Notes: generated by a model from the letters alone, not told the origin. Positions 1 to 8,187 are shown, numbered from the stretch's first letter. The stretch is 64,000 bases of DNA from Streptomyces thermolilacinus SPC6 (GCF_000478605.2 NZ_ASHX02000001.1:186001-250000), one strand, 5' to 3'. Numbers and translations: made by a program.

Positions 1-473
1 GCGGTCCCGGGCCACTGGGAAGGCGACCTCATCATCGGCAAGGACGGCCGCTCCGCCATCGGAACCCTGGTCGAGCGCGCCACCCGCTACGTCATGCTCG
101 TCCCCCTGCCCCACGGTCACAACGCGCAGGCCACCCCAACGCTCTCGCCACCACCGTGGAAACTCTTCCGCGGCATCTGTGGCGGTCGCTGACCTGGGAC
201 CAGGGCTCGGAGATGGCCGCCCACCGGGCATTCACGGTGGCCACCGACATCCCGGTCTACTTCTGCGACCCGGCCAGCCCCTGGCAACGCGGCTCGGACG
301 AGAACACGAACGGCCTGCTGCGGCAGTACTTCCCCAAGGGCACCGAGCTGACGGTTCACACCCCCGAGGACCTGGCAGCCGTCGCCGCCGAACTGAACAG
401 CCGCCCACGCAAGACGCTCGGCTGGGAAACCCCAGCCACGCGTCTGCGTGAGCTGACAGCTCCCCTGAGCTGA
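1..473 (+). pseudogene. IS30-family transposase, C-terminal part, frameshifted and truncated
   Basis: From base 1 one frame encodes the start of an IS30 catalytic domain ([20 protein letters not shown]). It continues to about base 132 and then runs into a stop. The next part of the same domain is in another frame from about base 138 ([20 protein letters not shown], then DQGSEMA and the [21 protein letters not shown] block with catalytic Asp and Glu) and ends at 471-473. Joining the frames needs one extra base near 133-137, so a single-base deletion fits. The N-terminal half lies outside the window. The element is probably dead, and its terminal repeats cannot be seen here. It marks a mobile-DNA scar next to the left biosynthetic cluster. 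Confidence 0.85.
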
Positions 474-480
474 TCTTCTT

Positions 481-858
481 CTACCTGGGATCGTCGCTTT
501 CCCAGGGATAGACGAAGAGGTCGGGCCGGACGCCCCATGCGTTGAGCACGGTGTTCAGCTCAGACTCGTCCGGGGCGTCGGCGGACCCGATGAGGGCTGA
601 GCCGATGTCGTAGTCGAAGCCATCCATGCGCTCGCGGTCGTACTCCCAATGCTCCAGCCGAAAGCTACGTGCAACGTCGCTGCGAACCCATCCCTCGTCC
701 CGAGCCTGGACATCAGGCTCGCTCCGCGCGGGCCGGATGTCCACGAATGCGCGGCGATCTTGCCGCGATGCCGGAACTTCCGCAACCAGCCTCCTACCGG
801 GTCGGAGCGCGGTCAGTTTGTCCGTCGGCCAGTCCGGTCCGTCATTCATGAGGCTCAT
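481..858 (-). CDS. Hypothetical protein, 125 aa
   Basis: The protein is acidic and starts MSLMNDGPDWPTDKLTALRP. It has no signal peptide, no membrane segment and no motif I recognise. The start at 858 was chosen because AGGA lies about six bases upstream; an in-frame ATG three codons later (849) is also possible. The frame stays open further upstream, but that stretch is Arg/Ser/Pro-rich and looks like read-through. The C-terminus ends WGVRPDLFVYPWESDDPR, an aromatic-rich tail. It sits tail-to-tail with the IS30 remnant, separated by seven bases. It could be a small immunity or toxin-associated protein, but nothing in the sequence shows this. Confidence 0.55.
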   Translation of the reverse strand: MSLMNDGPDWPTDKLTALRPGRRLVAEVPASRQDRRAFVDIRPARSEPDVQARDEGWVRSDVARSFRLEHWEYDRERMDGFDYDIGSALIGSADAPDESELNTVLNAWGVRPDLFVYPWESDDPR

Positions 859-1015
859 TCTGTTCCTGCCCGTGGAGGGCTGAGGAGCGGGGGCCAGGCG
901 GGAACTCCGTGAGCCACTCAACCCCGGGCCTCGGCTGGGAACTCCCAGCCGAGCCACTGCTTACACTGCTCGCCAGACACGCCAGTGATCACCTGTTGCG
1001 ACAATCCCTAGAATC

Positions 1016-1032
1016 CGCCCCCTGCGGGGGCG
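1016..1032 (-). terminator. Hairpin directly after the zinc-ribbon gene
   Basis: A perfect 7-bp stem CGCCCCC/GGGGGCG with a 3-base loop starts right at the stop codon of the gene at 1033. It is the likely end of the minus-strand operon that begins at 11385. Confidence 0.5.
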
Positions 1033-1245
1033 TCAGGGTTTCGGCGCGTCCACGTCGGCCTCGGCGGGCGGGAGAGCCGTGTGGCCCTCCGCCCAGTTGT
1101 TCACCCAGCCGCAGACGCCGCAGGCGTACCGGCCGTTCAGGCCGGACACCTGCGATCCGCACGCGGAGCACATCGTCGTCGTGATCTCCGGAGTCGTCGG
1201 CTCGGCCGCGGCCGGCTCACGGTCCGGTTCCCATCTACTCGTCAT
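1033..1245 (-). CDS. Small zinc-ribbon protein, 70 aa
   Basis: The central part holds two CxxC knuckles, CSACG at about residues 26-30 and CGVCGW at about 42-47, spaced as in rubredoxin-like or zinc-ribbon folds. The tail after them is Asn/Trp/acidic. No catalytic domain is visible. Its start overlaps the end of the upstream small gene by 11 bases, so the two are probably translationally coupled. They share the CGW signature and look like diverged relatives. The role is unknown; small zinc ribbons of this kind may bind protein or nucleic acid. It is the last gene of the left cluster. Confidence 0.65.
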   Translation of the reverse strand: MTSRWEPDREPAAAEPTTPEITTTMCSACGSQVSGLNGRYACGVCGWVNNWAEGHTALPPAEADVDAPKP

Positions 1246-1363
1246 CGTCGGAACAACCTACCCGTGCCGGCGGGGGCGACACTCTCGCCCAGCCGCACCC
1301 CTGCGAGCACACCCAGCCGCTGCCCTGCTGTAACGCGGGCGCACCACACCGCTGGCAATTCAC
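1235..1363 (-). CDS. Very small zinc-ribbon protein, 42 aa, with a TTA codon
   Basis: The protein starts MNCQRCGAPALQQGSGWVCS and contains CQRC at residues 3-6 and CSQGC at about 19-23, a four-cysteine metal-binding pattern. The frame is open further upstream, but the GTG at 1363 has a strong GGAGG seven bases before it and puts the first cysteine at residue 3, so this start is preferred. Leu11 is encoded by TTA (bases 1331-1333), the rare codon read by the bldA tRNA in Streptomyces. The acidic tail (SDDDE) overlaps the next gene. It lies 127 bases after the MFS gene in the same direction. The function is unknown. Confidence 0.6.
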   Translation of the reverse strand: MNCQRCGAPALQQGSGWVCSQGCGWARVSPPPARVGCSDDDE

Positions 1364-1489
1364 CGGCGTTCCTCCGTTCGTGCCACGCGACGGCCCCGTA
1401 CCGCTCCGCGACCAGCCTCCCGTGGGCACGGCGCCCGCGGAAGGGCGCGCACGGACATGTCAGGGCGCCGCCCGGCCCGGTCCCGCCCC

Positions 1490-2770
1490 TCAGGCACGGG
1501 CCGCCCGACCGAGGGTGCGGACCGGTCCTGTCATCAGCAGGGCGGCGGCGGTGAGCAGGGCGACCACGACACCCACCAGGAGCACCCGGTCGGTGCCGAA
1601 CGCCCCAACGGCCGGGCCGGCCAGCGCGCTGCCGACCGGGAACATGCCGACGGAACCGGCGACCTCGTAGGCGTGGACGCGGTTGAGCACCTCGCCCGGC
1701 ACCTGGGTCTGCACGCTGGTGGCCCACATGACGCCCCAGAAGGTGATGCCGACGCCGACCACGACCTGGGCGACGGCGAGCAGCCACACCGGCCAGTCGA
1801 GGACGATGCCGAGCGGGTAGAGCGGGAACGCCAGCAGCGCCAAGGCCCCGGCGGCGAGCGGCCGCGCGGGCTTGTAGCGGATCGCCAGCAGACCGCCGGC
1901 GACGGTGCCCGCGCCGAACGCGCAGTTGAGCAGGCCGAAGGCGGTGGCGCCGTGCTCGGGCACGATCACCCCGGCGGCGATCGTCAGCTGCGGCCCCCAG
2001 GACAGCACGGCGAAGAACATCCAGATGACTATGACGCCCCACAGCCATGTGCGGGAGCGGACCTCATGCCAGCCGACGGCGAGGTTCCGCCACATTCCCT
2101 GCCCGGCCGGTGGGGCGGGCACGACCCCGAGCCGCAGCGCGAGCAGGCAGACCGCGCTGGTCCCGTAGGCGACGGCCGAGATCACCATCACCCAGCCCGT
2201 GGCGCCGAGCCCGACGAGCACACCGGCCAGTGCCGGGCCGCCCAGCGCGGTGAACGCCTCGGAGACGCGCAACACCCCGTTGGCGCCCTGCACGTCCCTG
2301 GCCACCAGCGGGACGGTCGACGAGGCGCCCGGCTGGAACATCGCGTTGGCGGTGCCGACCACCATCAGCAGCCCGTACAGGTGCCACAGCTCGTCGATGC
2401 CGTGGATGAACAGCATGGCGAGCAGCACATGGGCGGTGAGGTTGGCCAGGTCGGCGAATATCATCATCCGGCGGGCGGTGAAGCGGTCGGCGAGCACCCC
2501 GCCGAACAGCACCAGCGCGGCGAACGGGCCCACCAGGAACGCCATCGCGTACCCGGCGGTGCTCAGCTCGTACCCGGCGCTGAGCAGACCTGCCGAGACG
2601 GCTACCGGCAGCATGGCCCAGCCGAGCAGGCCCGCGCTGCGGGCGGTGAAGTAGTACTGGAAGTTACGGGACCAGATCGCCGGTTCCCCGGCCGGCGGCG
2701 CCGCGGCGGGCCGGTCCTGGGTCTGCGAGGACGTCACCGCCGGGGTGTGGTCTGCCGAGCGATCTTTCAT
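1490..2770 (-). CDS. MFS drug/metabolite exporter, 426 aa
   Basis: This is a major facilitator superfamily protein of the MFS_3/enterobactin-exporter type with about 12 hydrophobic segments. Residues 1-35 form a hydrophilic Ala/Pro-rich N-terminal tail, followed by the first helix at about 45-65. The loop between helices 2 and 3 carries GGVLADRFTARR, the family motif A (G-x3-D-R-x-x-R-R). The length is normal. It follows the biosynthetic genes on the same strand after a 222-base spacer full of hairpin repeats, so it probably exports the product of the 2993-11385 genes and may confer self-protection. The substrate cannot be told from sequence. Confidence 0.9.
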   Translation of the reverse strand: MKDRSADHTPAVTSSQTQDRPAAAPPAGEPAIWSRNFQYYFTARSAGLLGWAMLPVAVSAGLLSAGYELSTAGYAMAFLVGPFAALVLFGGVLADRFTARRMMIFADLANLTAHVLLAMLFIHGIDELWHLYGLLMVVGTANAMFQPGASSTVPLVARDVQGANGVLRVSEAFTALGGPALAGVLVGLGATGWVMVISAVAYGTSAVCLLALRLGVVPAPPAGQGMWRNLAVGWHEVRSRTWLWGVIVIWMFFAVLSWGPQLTIAAGVIVPEHGATAFGLLNCAFGAGTVAGGLLAIRYKPARPLAAGALALLAFPLYPLGIVLDWPVWLLAVAQVVVGVGITFWGVMWATSVQTQVPGEVLNRVHAYEVAGSVGMFPVGSALAGPAVGAFGTDRVLLVGVVVALLTAAALLMTGPVRTLGRAARA

Positions 2771-2820
2771 GACTCTTGCGTACTCCAGCCGTGGATCGGG
2801 GTCTTCGAAGTCGAGTGGCC

Positions 2821-2964
2821 GCCCGCCGTCGGTGGCGGGAGGCCGGGGGGTTCGCTGCCGGTGCCCGCCGTCGGCGGTGGGGCAGGGGTTCGTGGCCGGT
2901 GCCCGCCGTCGGTGGCGGGAGGCGGGGCGCGGGGGACGGTCCCCTCGGTCGGTGGCGGGGCAGG
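2821..2964. repeat. About 40-bp tandem repeat, each unit containing a hairpin
   Basis: Units begin at about 2821, 2863, 2901 and 2941 (last one partial). The core GCCCGCCGTCGGTGGCGGG contains a stem CCCGCC/GGCGGG with a 6-base loop; units 1 and 3 are identical over 22 bases and unit 2 is diverged. It fills most of the gap between the deacetylase and the MFS exporter. It could slow or partly stop transcription between them. Confidence 0.75.
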
Positions 2965-2992
2965 ACGCGCGGGGGCCGGGCCGGTGCGGGGG

Positions 2993-4078
2993 TCAGGGCT
3001 GTCCTGCGGGGGCCTCCCCCGCTCGGCGGGCGGTCCCGGTCTCGACGGGCGGCGGGGACAGCTCTGCCACGGGGACCAGTTCCAGGCCGCGTGCGAGCAG
3101 GCCCTCGACGATGGAGGGCAGGGCCCGTACGGTCTGCTCGCGGTCGCCCGCGCCCTCGTGCAGCAGCACCACCGAGCCGGGCCCGGCGGAGTCCAGGACG
3201 GTCGCCGCGATCCGCTCCGGTCCCGGCCTGGACCAGTCGCGGGAGTCCACGTCCCACAGCGTCATCGTCGTCGGATGCTCCGCCAGGGTGGCCAGCACCT
3301 CCGGGGTCAGCCCGCCGTACGGGGGCCTGAAGTGCGTCGGGGCCTCACCCGTCACCCGGGCCACCGCCTCCCCCGTCCGGTCGAGCTGTTCGCGCAGCTG
3401 GTCCGGTGTCAGGTCGGGCAGGAAGGGGTGCGACCAGGAGTGGTTGCCCACCCCGTGACCGGCCGCGACGATCCGGCGCACCTCGTCGGGGAGCGCCGCG
3501 ACATGGTGGCCGACGCAGAAGAACGTCGCCCGGACGCCGTAGCGGTCCAGGATCTCCAGGATGCGGCGGGTGTGCACCGGGTCGGGGCCGTCGTCGAAGG
3601 TCAGCGCGGCCCGCGGCGTGTCGCGGCTGCCGTGCTCGAGGCAGCGTCCGGCCGCCCTCAGCTCGGCCTGGACCGGCTCGCTGCGCCGCACGCCGTCGTG
3701 GTACTCGTCGGCGCGGCCGGTCAGGCTGCCCCCTTCGGCGGTCACCCGGGCCAGCGCGCCGGGCGCGCGACGCGCCTGATCCGCCAGCAGGCCGGCGGGG
3801 ACGGAGCCGAACCGCGGCCTGGGCGGCAGCAGCCAGGGATCGGCGCGGCGGACGTCCAGTCCCGCCGCGGTCATCGGCCCGTCGAGCAGGCCGTTGGTGC
3901 TGTCGATCACCACGGCGAGCGGCTGCTCCTCGCCGAGGTCCCGCAGCCAGGCGATCAGTCCGGCGACCTGGGCGCCGCGCCAGTCGCGCGGCTCCGCGGC
4001 CCGGCGCCCGGCGCTGTCGAGGACCTCGACCTGGTAACCCGCGCCCGTCCAGGCGATTCCCGCGTACCGCGTGGTCAT
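2993..4078 (-). CDS. Polysaccharide-deacetylase (NodB-type) domain with an unusual N-terminal domain, 361 aa
   Basis: Residues about 155-340 form a NodB/CE4 domain. TFDDGPDPVHT is motif 1 with the catalytic and metal-binding Asp pair, NHSWSHPFL is motif 2 with the H-x3-H metal ligands, RPPYG is motif 3 and LLHEG matches the late His motif. CE4 enzymes usually remove N-acetyl or similar acyl groups from amino sugars. Residues 1-130 look different: YAGIAWTGAGYQVEVLDSAG and VVIDSTNGLL recall an RNase-H-like N-terminal fold such as that of IS110 transposases. There is no signal peptide, so it probably acts in the cytoplasm on a small molecule or sugar-linked intermediate. Its ATGA start overlaps the stop of the condensation gene, which implies coupled expression. 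Confidence 0.8.
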   Translation of the reverse strand: MTTRYAGIAWTGAGYQVEVLDSAGRRAAEPRDWRGAQVAGLIAWLRDLGEEQPLAVVIDSTNGLLDGPMTAAGLDVRRADPWLLPPRPRFGSVPAGLLADQARRAPGALARVTAEGGSLTGRADEYHDGVRRSEPVQAELRAAGRCLEHGSRDTPRAALTFDDGPDPVHTRRILEILDRYGVRATFFCVGHHVAALPDEVRRIVAAGHGVGNHSWSHPFLPDLTPDQLREQLDRTGEAVARVTGEAPTHFRPPYGGLTPEVLATLAEHPTTMTLWDVDSRDWSRPGPERIAATVLDSAGPGSVVLLHEGAGDREQTVRALPSIVEGLLARGLELVPVAELSPPPVETGTARRAGEAPAGQP

Positions 4079-5451
4079 CTCTCCTCCAGGGCGAGCGCCT
4101 TCGCTACCACCGATTCCTCTACCCCGCGCAGGAACCGCTCCATCCCCTCGCGGGTGAGGACCGCGGGGTCGGCGGTCATGGCCAGTTCCAGGGCGCCGGG
4201 CGCGGTCAGGACGTCCACCGCCACCGAGACGTTCTTCCGGGGCAGGAACTCGGTCGGCCAGGTCAGTTCGGTACGGGCGGTCAGCTCGCCCAGCGCGGCT
4301 CCGGGCCGTCCGGTGGTGTCGAACGGCCCGTCGGCCGGGTCGCGGGTGTCGTTCCACCAGCACGAGTGGTCGGCGGCCTCGCCGCGTTCCACCAGCCGTG
4401 CCACCTCCCGGTCCAGCGCCCACTTGTCGTACCCGGCGTGGCGGAACGCGGTGAACGCGACGGACCGGGTCCGCCGTACCGCGTCCTCGAAGTCCGTGGC
4501 CGCGTCGGTGAGGAGGAACACGGCCTCCTGCGCCATCGTGCTGACCGACTCGGCGGCGGCGGGCTGGAAGCGGTTGCTCACCACCACCTGGAACAGGACG
4601 TCGCTGCTCCCGGACATCCGGGCCAGCCGGTGGGAGGCCGCCCCCAGCAGCACCGCGGCGTCGCTCACGCCCAGGTCCGCCGCGACCCGCTCGACGGCGA
4701 CCGCCAGCGCGGGCGAGCGCAGCAGCGCGTTGGGGAACAGCCGGCTCGGGTCGGTGACGGCGCGTTCCGGCGCGGCCGGGTCCTGGAAGATACGCCGGGG
4801 GCCGGCGGTGAGCCGCTCGCACCAGTAGCGGCGGGCGGCCTCGTCGCGGCGGCGGCCGAGCGGCGACGCCTGGACCGCCGCGGCGTCCAGGGGCTGGAGG
4901 GCGGGACGGGCCAGGAGCAGCGAATCGGCGGACTGCCCCGCTTCGATCAGCCGCAGGTCGCGCAGCATGCGGCCCTCTCCCCAGAGGTCCATCGCGGTGT
5001 GCGACGCCGCGAGCACCAGCCGGTGGGCCAGGCCGTCGCACTCCACGAGGCCGACCCGGAACGGCCACTCCCGCGCGTGGTCGAAGGAACGGCCCGCCAG
5101 CTCCTCCATCAGCGCCGCGCCGGCTTCCGGGGCCTTCTCGGCGGGGCACCGGCGGACCTCCACGGGAAGCTCGCCGGTGCCGTCGACGACCTGGGTCAGA
5201 CCGTCGTCGCCGTCCGGGAGGAGCCTGGTGTGCAGGCTGTCGTGCATCCGGAGCAGCTCCGTCAGGTCCGCGAGGACGCGGGAGGCGGGGCGGGGCGGGG
5301 TGAGGGGGAGGTCGAGCCGCAGGTTGTACCGGGGGGCGTCGGCGCCGAGCCGGGTGACGACACCCCAGATCGCCCGCTGCCCCCAGGTGGCCGGGCCTGT
5401 GCCGGTCCTCGCGGAGTGCAGTCTGATGGTCCGCTCCTCGACCGTGGTCAT
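4075..5451 (-). CDS. Stand-alone NRPS condensation domain, 458 aa
   Basis: This is a single condensation-fold protein. The start resembles C motif 1 (ATWGQRAIWG), and the catalytic motif reads SHTAMDLWG at about residues 150-158 instead of HHxxxDG. The second His and the Asp are kept; the first His is Ser and the Gly is displaced. A later segment (VVVSNRFQP) matches the C motif 5 region. The length is normal for a C domain, and no A, PCP or TE is attached. Such free C domains join two carrier- or amine-bound pieces, or release an acyl group by amide or ester formation. Here it would act on the free carrier protein encoded at 8180-8443. It could instead be an acyltransferase of the same superfamily. 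Confidence 0.85.
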   Translation of the reverse strand: MTTVEERTIRLHSARTGTGPATWGQRAIWGVVTRLGADAPRYNLRLDLPLTPPRPASRVLADLTELLRMHDSLHTRLLPDGDDGLTQVVDGTGELPVEVRRCPAEKAPEAGAALMEELAGRSFDHAREWPFRVGLVECDGLAHRLVLAASHTAMDLWGEGRMLRDLRLIEAGQSADSLLLARPALQPLDAAAVQASPLGRRRDEAARRYWCERLTAGPRRIFQDPAAPERAVTDPSRLFPNALLRSPALAVAVERVAADLGVSDAAVLLGAASHRLARMSGSSDVLFQVVVSNRFQPAAAESVSTMAQEAVFLLTDAATDFEDAVRRTRSVAFTAFRHAGYDKWALDREVARLVERGEAADHSCWWNDTRDPADGPFDTTGRPGAALGELTARTELTWPTEFLPRKNVSVAVDVLTAPGALELAMTADPAVLTREGMERFLRGVEESVVAKALALEER

Positions 5452-5523
5452 CGTGTTCCGTGCCTTCCCTTCGGTTGCCTCGTACGGCGGCTGGTGGAGT
5501 CGGGCTGATCCAGGAGGCAGGCG

Positions 5524-6663
5524 CTAGTCGAGGCCCTGGGAGATGACCATGCGCTGGATCTGGTTGGTGCCCTCGACGATCTGGAGCAGCTTGGCCTCGC
5601 GCATCCACCGCTCCACGGGGTGGTCGGAGACGTAACCGGCGCCGCCGAGCACCTGCACGGCGTCGGTGGTCACCTTCATCGCCATGTCGGTGGCGAACAG
5701 TTTCGCCTTCGCCGCCTCCAGCGAGTACGGCAGTCCTGCGTCCTTCAGGCGGGCGGCCGCGAGGGTGAGCGCCCGGGCGGCGGCGATCTGCGTGGCCATG
5801 TCGGCGAGCATGAAGCCGACGCCCTGGAAGGAGATGATCCGCTGGCCGAACTGGCGGCGTTCCTTGGCGTACCGCACGGCGTAGTCGGCGGCGGCCTGGG
5901 CGATGCCGACGGCGCAGGCGGCGATGCCGAGGCGGCCGCAGTCGAGTGCGCCCATCGCGATCAGGAAGCCCTTGCCCTCCCGTCCGATCAGCCGGTCGGC
6001 CGGTACGCGGACGTCCTCGAAGCGGACCTGCGCGGTCGGGTTGGACCAGACGCCCAGCTTCCGCTCCGGCTCGTGCACCACCATGCCGGGCGTGCCGCCG
6101 GGGACCACCAGGCAGGACAGGCCCCGGGCTCCCGGGCCGCCGGTGCGGCTGAACACGTTGTAGAAGTCCGCGTGACCGGCGTGGGTGACCCATGCCTTGG
6201 TGCCCGTGACGCGGTAGCCGTCGTCCTCCCGTACCGCGCGGGTGGTGAGCGAGGCGGCGTCGGAGCCGGACTCCTGCTCGGATAGGCAGTACGCGCCGAG
6301 GAGTTCACCGCTCAGCATGCCGGGCAGCAGTTCCCCGCGCTGCGCCTCGGTGCCGTAGGCGGCGGTGCCGAAGCAGGCGAGGTTGTGCACGTTGACCGCC
6401 TCGGCCACCGCGAACCAGTGGTAGGCGATCTCCTCCAGCGCCTGGAGGTATACCTCGTACGGCTGCCCGCCGCCGCCGTACTCCTCGGGATAGGGAAGGC
6501 TCAGCAGCCCGGCCCTGCCCAGGGTGCGCACGACCTCCCGGGGGAACTCGTGGGACGCTTCGAACTCGGCGACGCGGGGGGCGAGTTCACCGGTGGCGAT
6601 CTCCCGGACCAGGCCGAGCAGATCGGCCGCCTCGTCCGTGGGCAGGATGCGCTGGACCTTCAT
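5524..6663 (-). CDS. Acyl-CoA dehydrogenase family flavoprotein, 379 aa
   Basis: The length and motifs are those of a full acyl-CoA dehydrogenase. YCLSEQESGSDAASL at about 125-140 is the first family signature, and the second (QVLGGAGYVSDHPVERWMREAK region, about 336-358) is complete. The usual catalytic Glu region reads QIVEGTNQIQ. These FAD enzymes remove two hydrogens from the alpha and beta carbons of an acyl thioester. In NRPS clusters, relatives oxidise aminoacyl-carrier thioesters, for example prolyl to pyrrolyl. The neighbouring adenylation enzyme and carrier protein make an aminoacyl-PCP substrate plausible. The start at 6663 has GGAGG eight bases upstream. It is separate from, but on the same strand as, the aldolase gene 64 bases upstream. 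Confidence 0.93.
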   Translation of the reverse strand: MKVQRILPTDEAADLLGLVREIATGELAPRVAEFEASHEFPREVVRTLGRAGLLSLPYPEEYGGGGQPYEVYLQALEEIAYHWFAVAEAVNVHNLACFGTAAYGTEAQRGELLPGMLSGELLGAYCLSEQESGSDAASLTTRAVREDDGYRVTGTKAWVTHAGHADFYNVFSRTGGPGARGLSCLVVPGGTPGMVVHEPERKLGVWSNPTAQVRFEDVRVPADRLIGREGKGFLIAMGALDCGRLGIAACAVGIAQAAADYAVRYAKERRQFGQRIISFQGVGFMLADMATQIAAARALTLAAARLKDAGLPYSLEAAKAKLFATDMAMKVTTDAVQVLGGAGYVSDHPVERWMREAKLLQIVEGTNQIQRMVISQGLD

Positions 6664-6727
6664 CGGATGACCTCCGTGCGTGTCGGGTGGGGTGGGCGGG
6701 GCGGGCCCGCCGGGGCGGTGGGACGGG

Positions 6728-7474
6728 TCAGGCGGCCCAGCCGGCGGTCTCCGGCCAGTGCCGGCCGACGCGGCGGACGGCGTAGTCCCAGTACGAGCGG
6801 ACGGAGAGGTCGGCGTAGATGAAGTCCTGCTTGGCGGCGACGTCCTGGTCGGTGGACCAGGTGTAGGGGACGCCGGTGCTCTCGGCGGTCAGCTGGAGCC
6901 GGCAGGCCCGTTCCAGTACCTGGGCGAGGACGGAGGCGTGGCGCACGCTCTTGCCGACGATCACTCCGCCGTGGTTGCGCAGCAGGACGGCCGGGTGCTC
7001 GCCGAGGTCCTTGGCGATGTGCTGGCCGGTCCCGATGTCCAGGACGGTGTTGCTGGTCTCGGTGAACAGGCCGATGCGGTCGCGGAAGTAGGCGCCGTCG
7101 TGCGAGACCGGGCGGATCGGCAGGTCGGTGGCGCCGAACAGGAGGGTGTACGGCGCGTGGCTGTGGACGATGCCGTTGACGTCCGGCCGGGCCCGGTAGA
7201 TGGCCTGGTGCAGCGGCAGTTCCGGGGGTGCCAGGGGCGGCGCGGGCAGGGTGTGGTCCACGGAGCAGCGGACCACGTCGGCCGGGGTGGCCTCGTCGAA
7301 GCCGACCAGGGCGCCCTTGATGAAGAACTCGTCAGTGCCGGGTATCCGGGCGGAGATCTGGCCCTGGTTGAAATCGTCGTGCCCGTCGAGCGAGAGCATC
7401 CGGGCGCCGATCGCCACCTGGCGGACGAGCCGGTGTTCGGCCGGGTTCAGCGGACGCGGTGCATCGGTGGTCAT
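6728..7474 (-). CDS. Class II aldolase/adducin-family protein, 248 aa
   Basis: The AraD/class II aldolase fold is shown by the zinc ligands HSHAPYT (H-x-H) near residue 117 and RNHGGVIVG near residue 165, with the usual Asn-rich FNQGQISARIPG block before them. Family members cleave or form C-C bonds next to a carbonyl. Close relatives of NovR/CloR use the same fold for oxidative chain cleavage, so an oxygenase role is also possible. The start at 7474 (MTTDAPRPLN) overlaps the upstream reductase gene by four bases (ATGA), so the two are translated together. With the DapB-like reductase it could build or trim a nitrogen-containing ring. The substrate is unknown. Confidence 0.85.
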   Translation of the reverse strand: MTTDAPRPLNPAEHRLVRQVAIGARMLSLDGHDDFNQGQISARIPGTDEFFIKGALVGFDEATPADVVRCSVDHTLPAPPLAPPELPLHQAIYRARPDVNGIVHSHAPYTLLFGATDLPIRPVSHDGAYFRDRIGLFTETSNTVLDIGTGQHIAKDLGEHPAVLLRNHGGVIVGKSVRHASVLAQVLERACRLQLTAESTGVPYTWSTDQDVAAKQDFIYADLSVRSYWDYAVRRVGRHWPETAGWAA

Positions 7475-8187
7475 GCCGTGTTCCTCGCTGTCAGTTCGTC
7501 GTAGACGGTCCGCATGGTGACCAGGCCGGGCGGCGCGGTGCGGGCCCACTGGGCGGCGGCGAGCGCGCCCCGGGCCGGGACCGTCCAGCTGCCGACGTGA
7601 TGCCGTACGTGGAGCGACTCGCCGTCCCAGGTGTGGGTCAGCTCGTGTTCGCTGACCGGCAGTCCGGCCCGCTCGTCGGCGATGTCGGCCACCGCCCGGC
7701 CGCTCGCGCCCGCCCAGGTGTCGGCCAGCGCCAGCGCGGTGGCGCTCGGCCGGTGGGCCTTGCCGAGCGGGTGGCGCTCACGGACGGTGGTGGTCGCGCC
7801 GAAGGGGCCCGTGGTGAGGGCGGCGGTGAACTCGGCGATGCGCACCTGGAGGTGGTGGGCGAAGGAGAGGTTGGTGGCGCGGACCACCGGTACCGCTCCG
7901 GCCAGTTCCTCCAGGGCCTTCCACTGGGTGTCGGTGAGGTTGGAGACGCAGGCGACGAGCGGGACGCGGTGGGCGGCGCAGTAGTCGAGGACCTGCGGGT
8001 GAGCCTCGGGTGCGCTCGTGTCCACGAGTACGTCGGGTACCGCTTCGGCGGCCCAGCCGCGGCGGCGGGTGGCGGTGAGCGCCACCCGGGTGCCGTTGTC
8101 GCGGCATACCGCGCGGAGGGCCGAGCCGAGCCGCCCGAGGCCTACGATCCCGATGGTGGGTCCGTCGCCCGCGGGTGTCTCAGGCAT
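7471..8187 (-). CDS. DapB-like dihydrodipicolinate reductase homologue, 238 aa
   Basis: The N-terminus is a Rossmann NAD(P)-binding fold (IGIVGLGRLGSALRAV, G-x-G-x-x-G). The middle carries DTSAPEAH, like the DapB DFS/T block, and RERHPLGKAHRPSATALALA, which matches the DapB signature E-x-H-x3-K followed by PSxTA. The general-acid Lys and the His are therefore kept. True DapB reduces a cyclic imine or ene-amine in lysine biosynthesis. This copy lies inside a secondary-metabolite operon, overlapping the carrier-protein gene by eight bases and the aldolase gene by four. It is more likely a pathway enzyme that reduces a tetrahydropyridine-like or other imine intermediate than the housekeeping enzyme. 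Its similarity to DapB is clear; its substrate is inference. Confidence 0.8.
   Translation of the reverse strand: MPETPAGDGPTIGIVGLGRLGSALRAVCRDNGTRVALTATRRRGWAAEAVPDVLVDTSAPEAHPQVLDYCAAHRVPLVACVSNLTDTQWKALEELAGAVPVVRATNLSFAHHLQVRIAEFTAALTTGPFGATTTVRERHPLGKAHRPSATALALADTWAGASGRAVADIADERAGLPVSEHELTHTWDGESLHVRHHVGSWTVPARGALAAAQWARTAPPGLVTMRTVYDELTARNTA

Noticed and set aside
1457..4828. Very long plus-strand open frame across the exporter, deacetylase and condensation genes
   Set aside because: It is the antisense of three clear minus-strand genes, and its translation is Gly/Arg/His-biased without domains.
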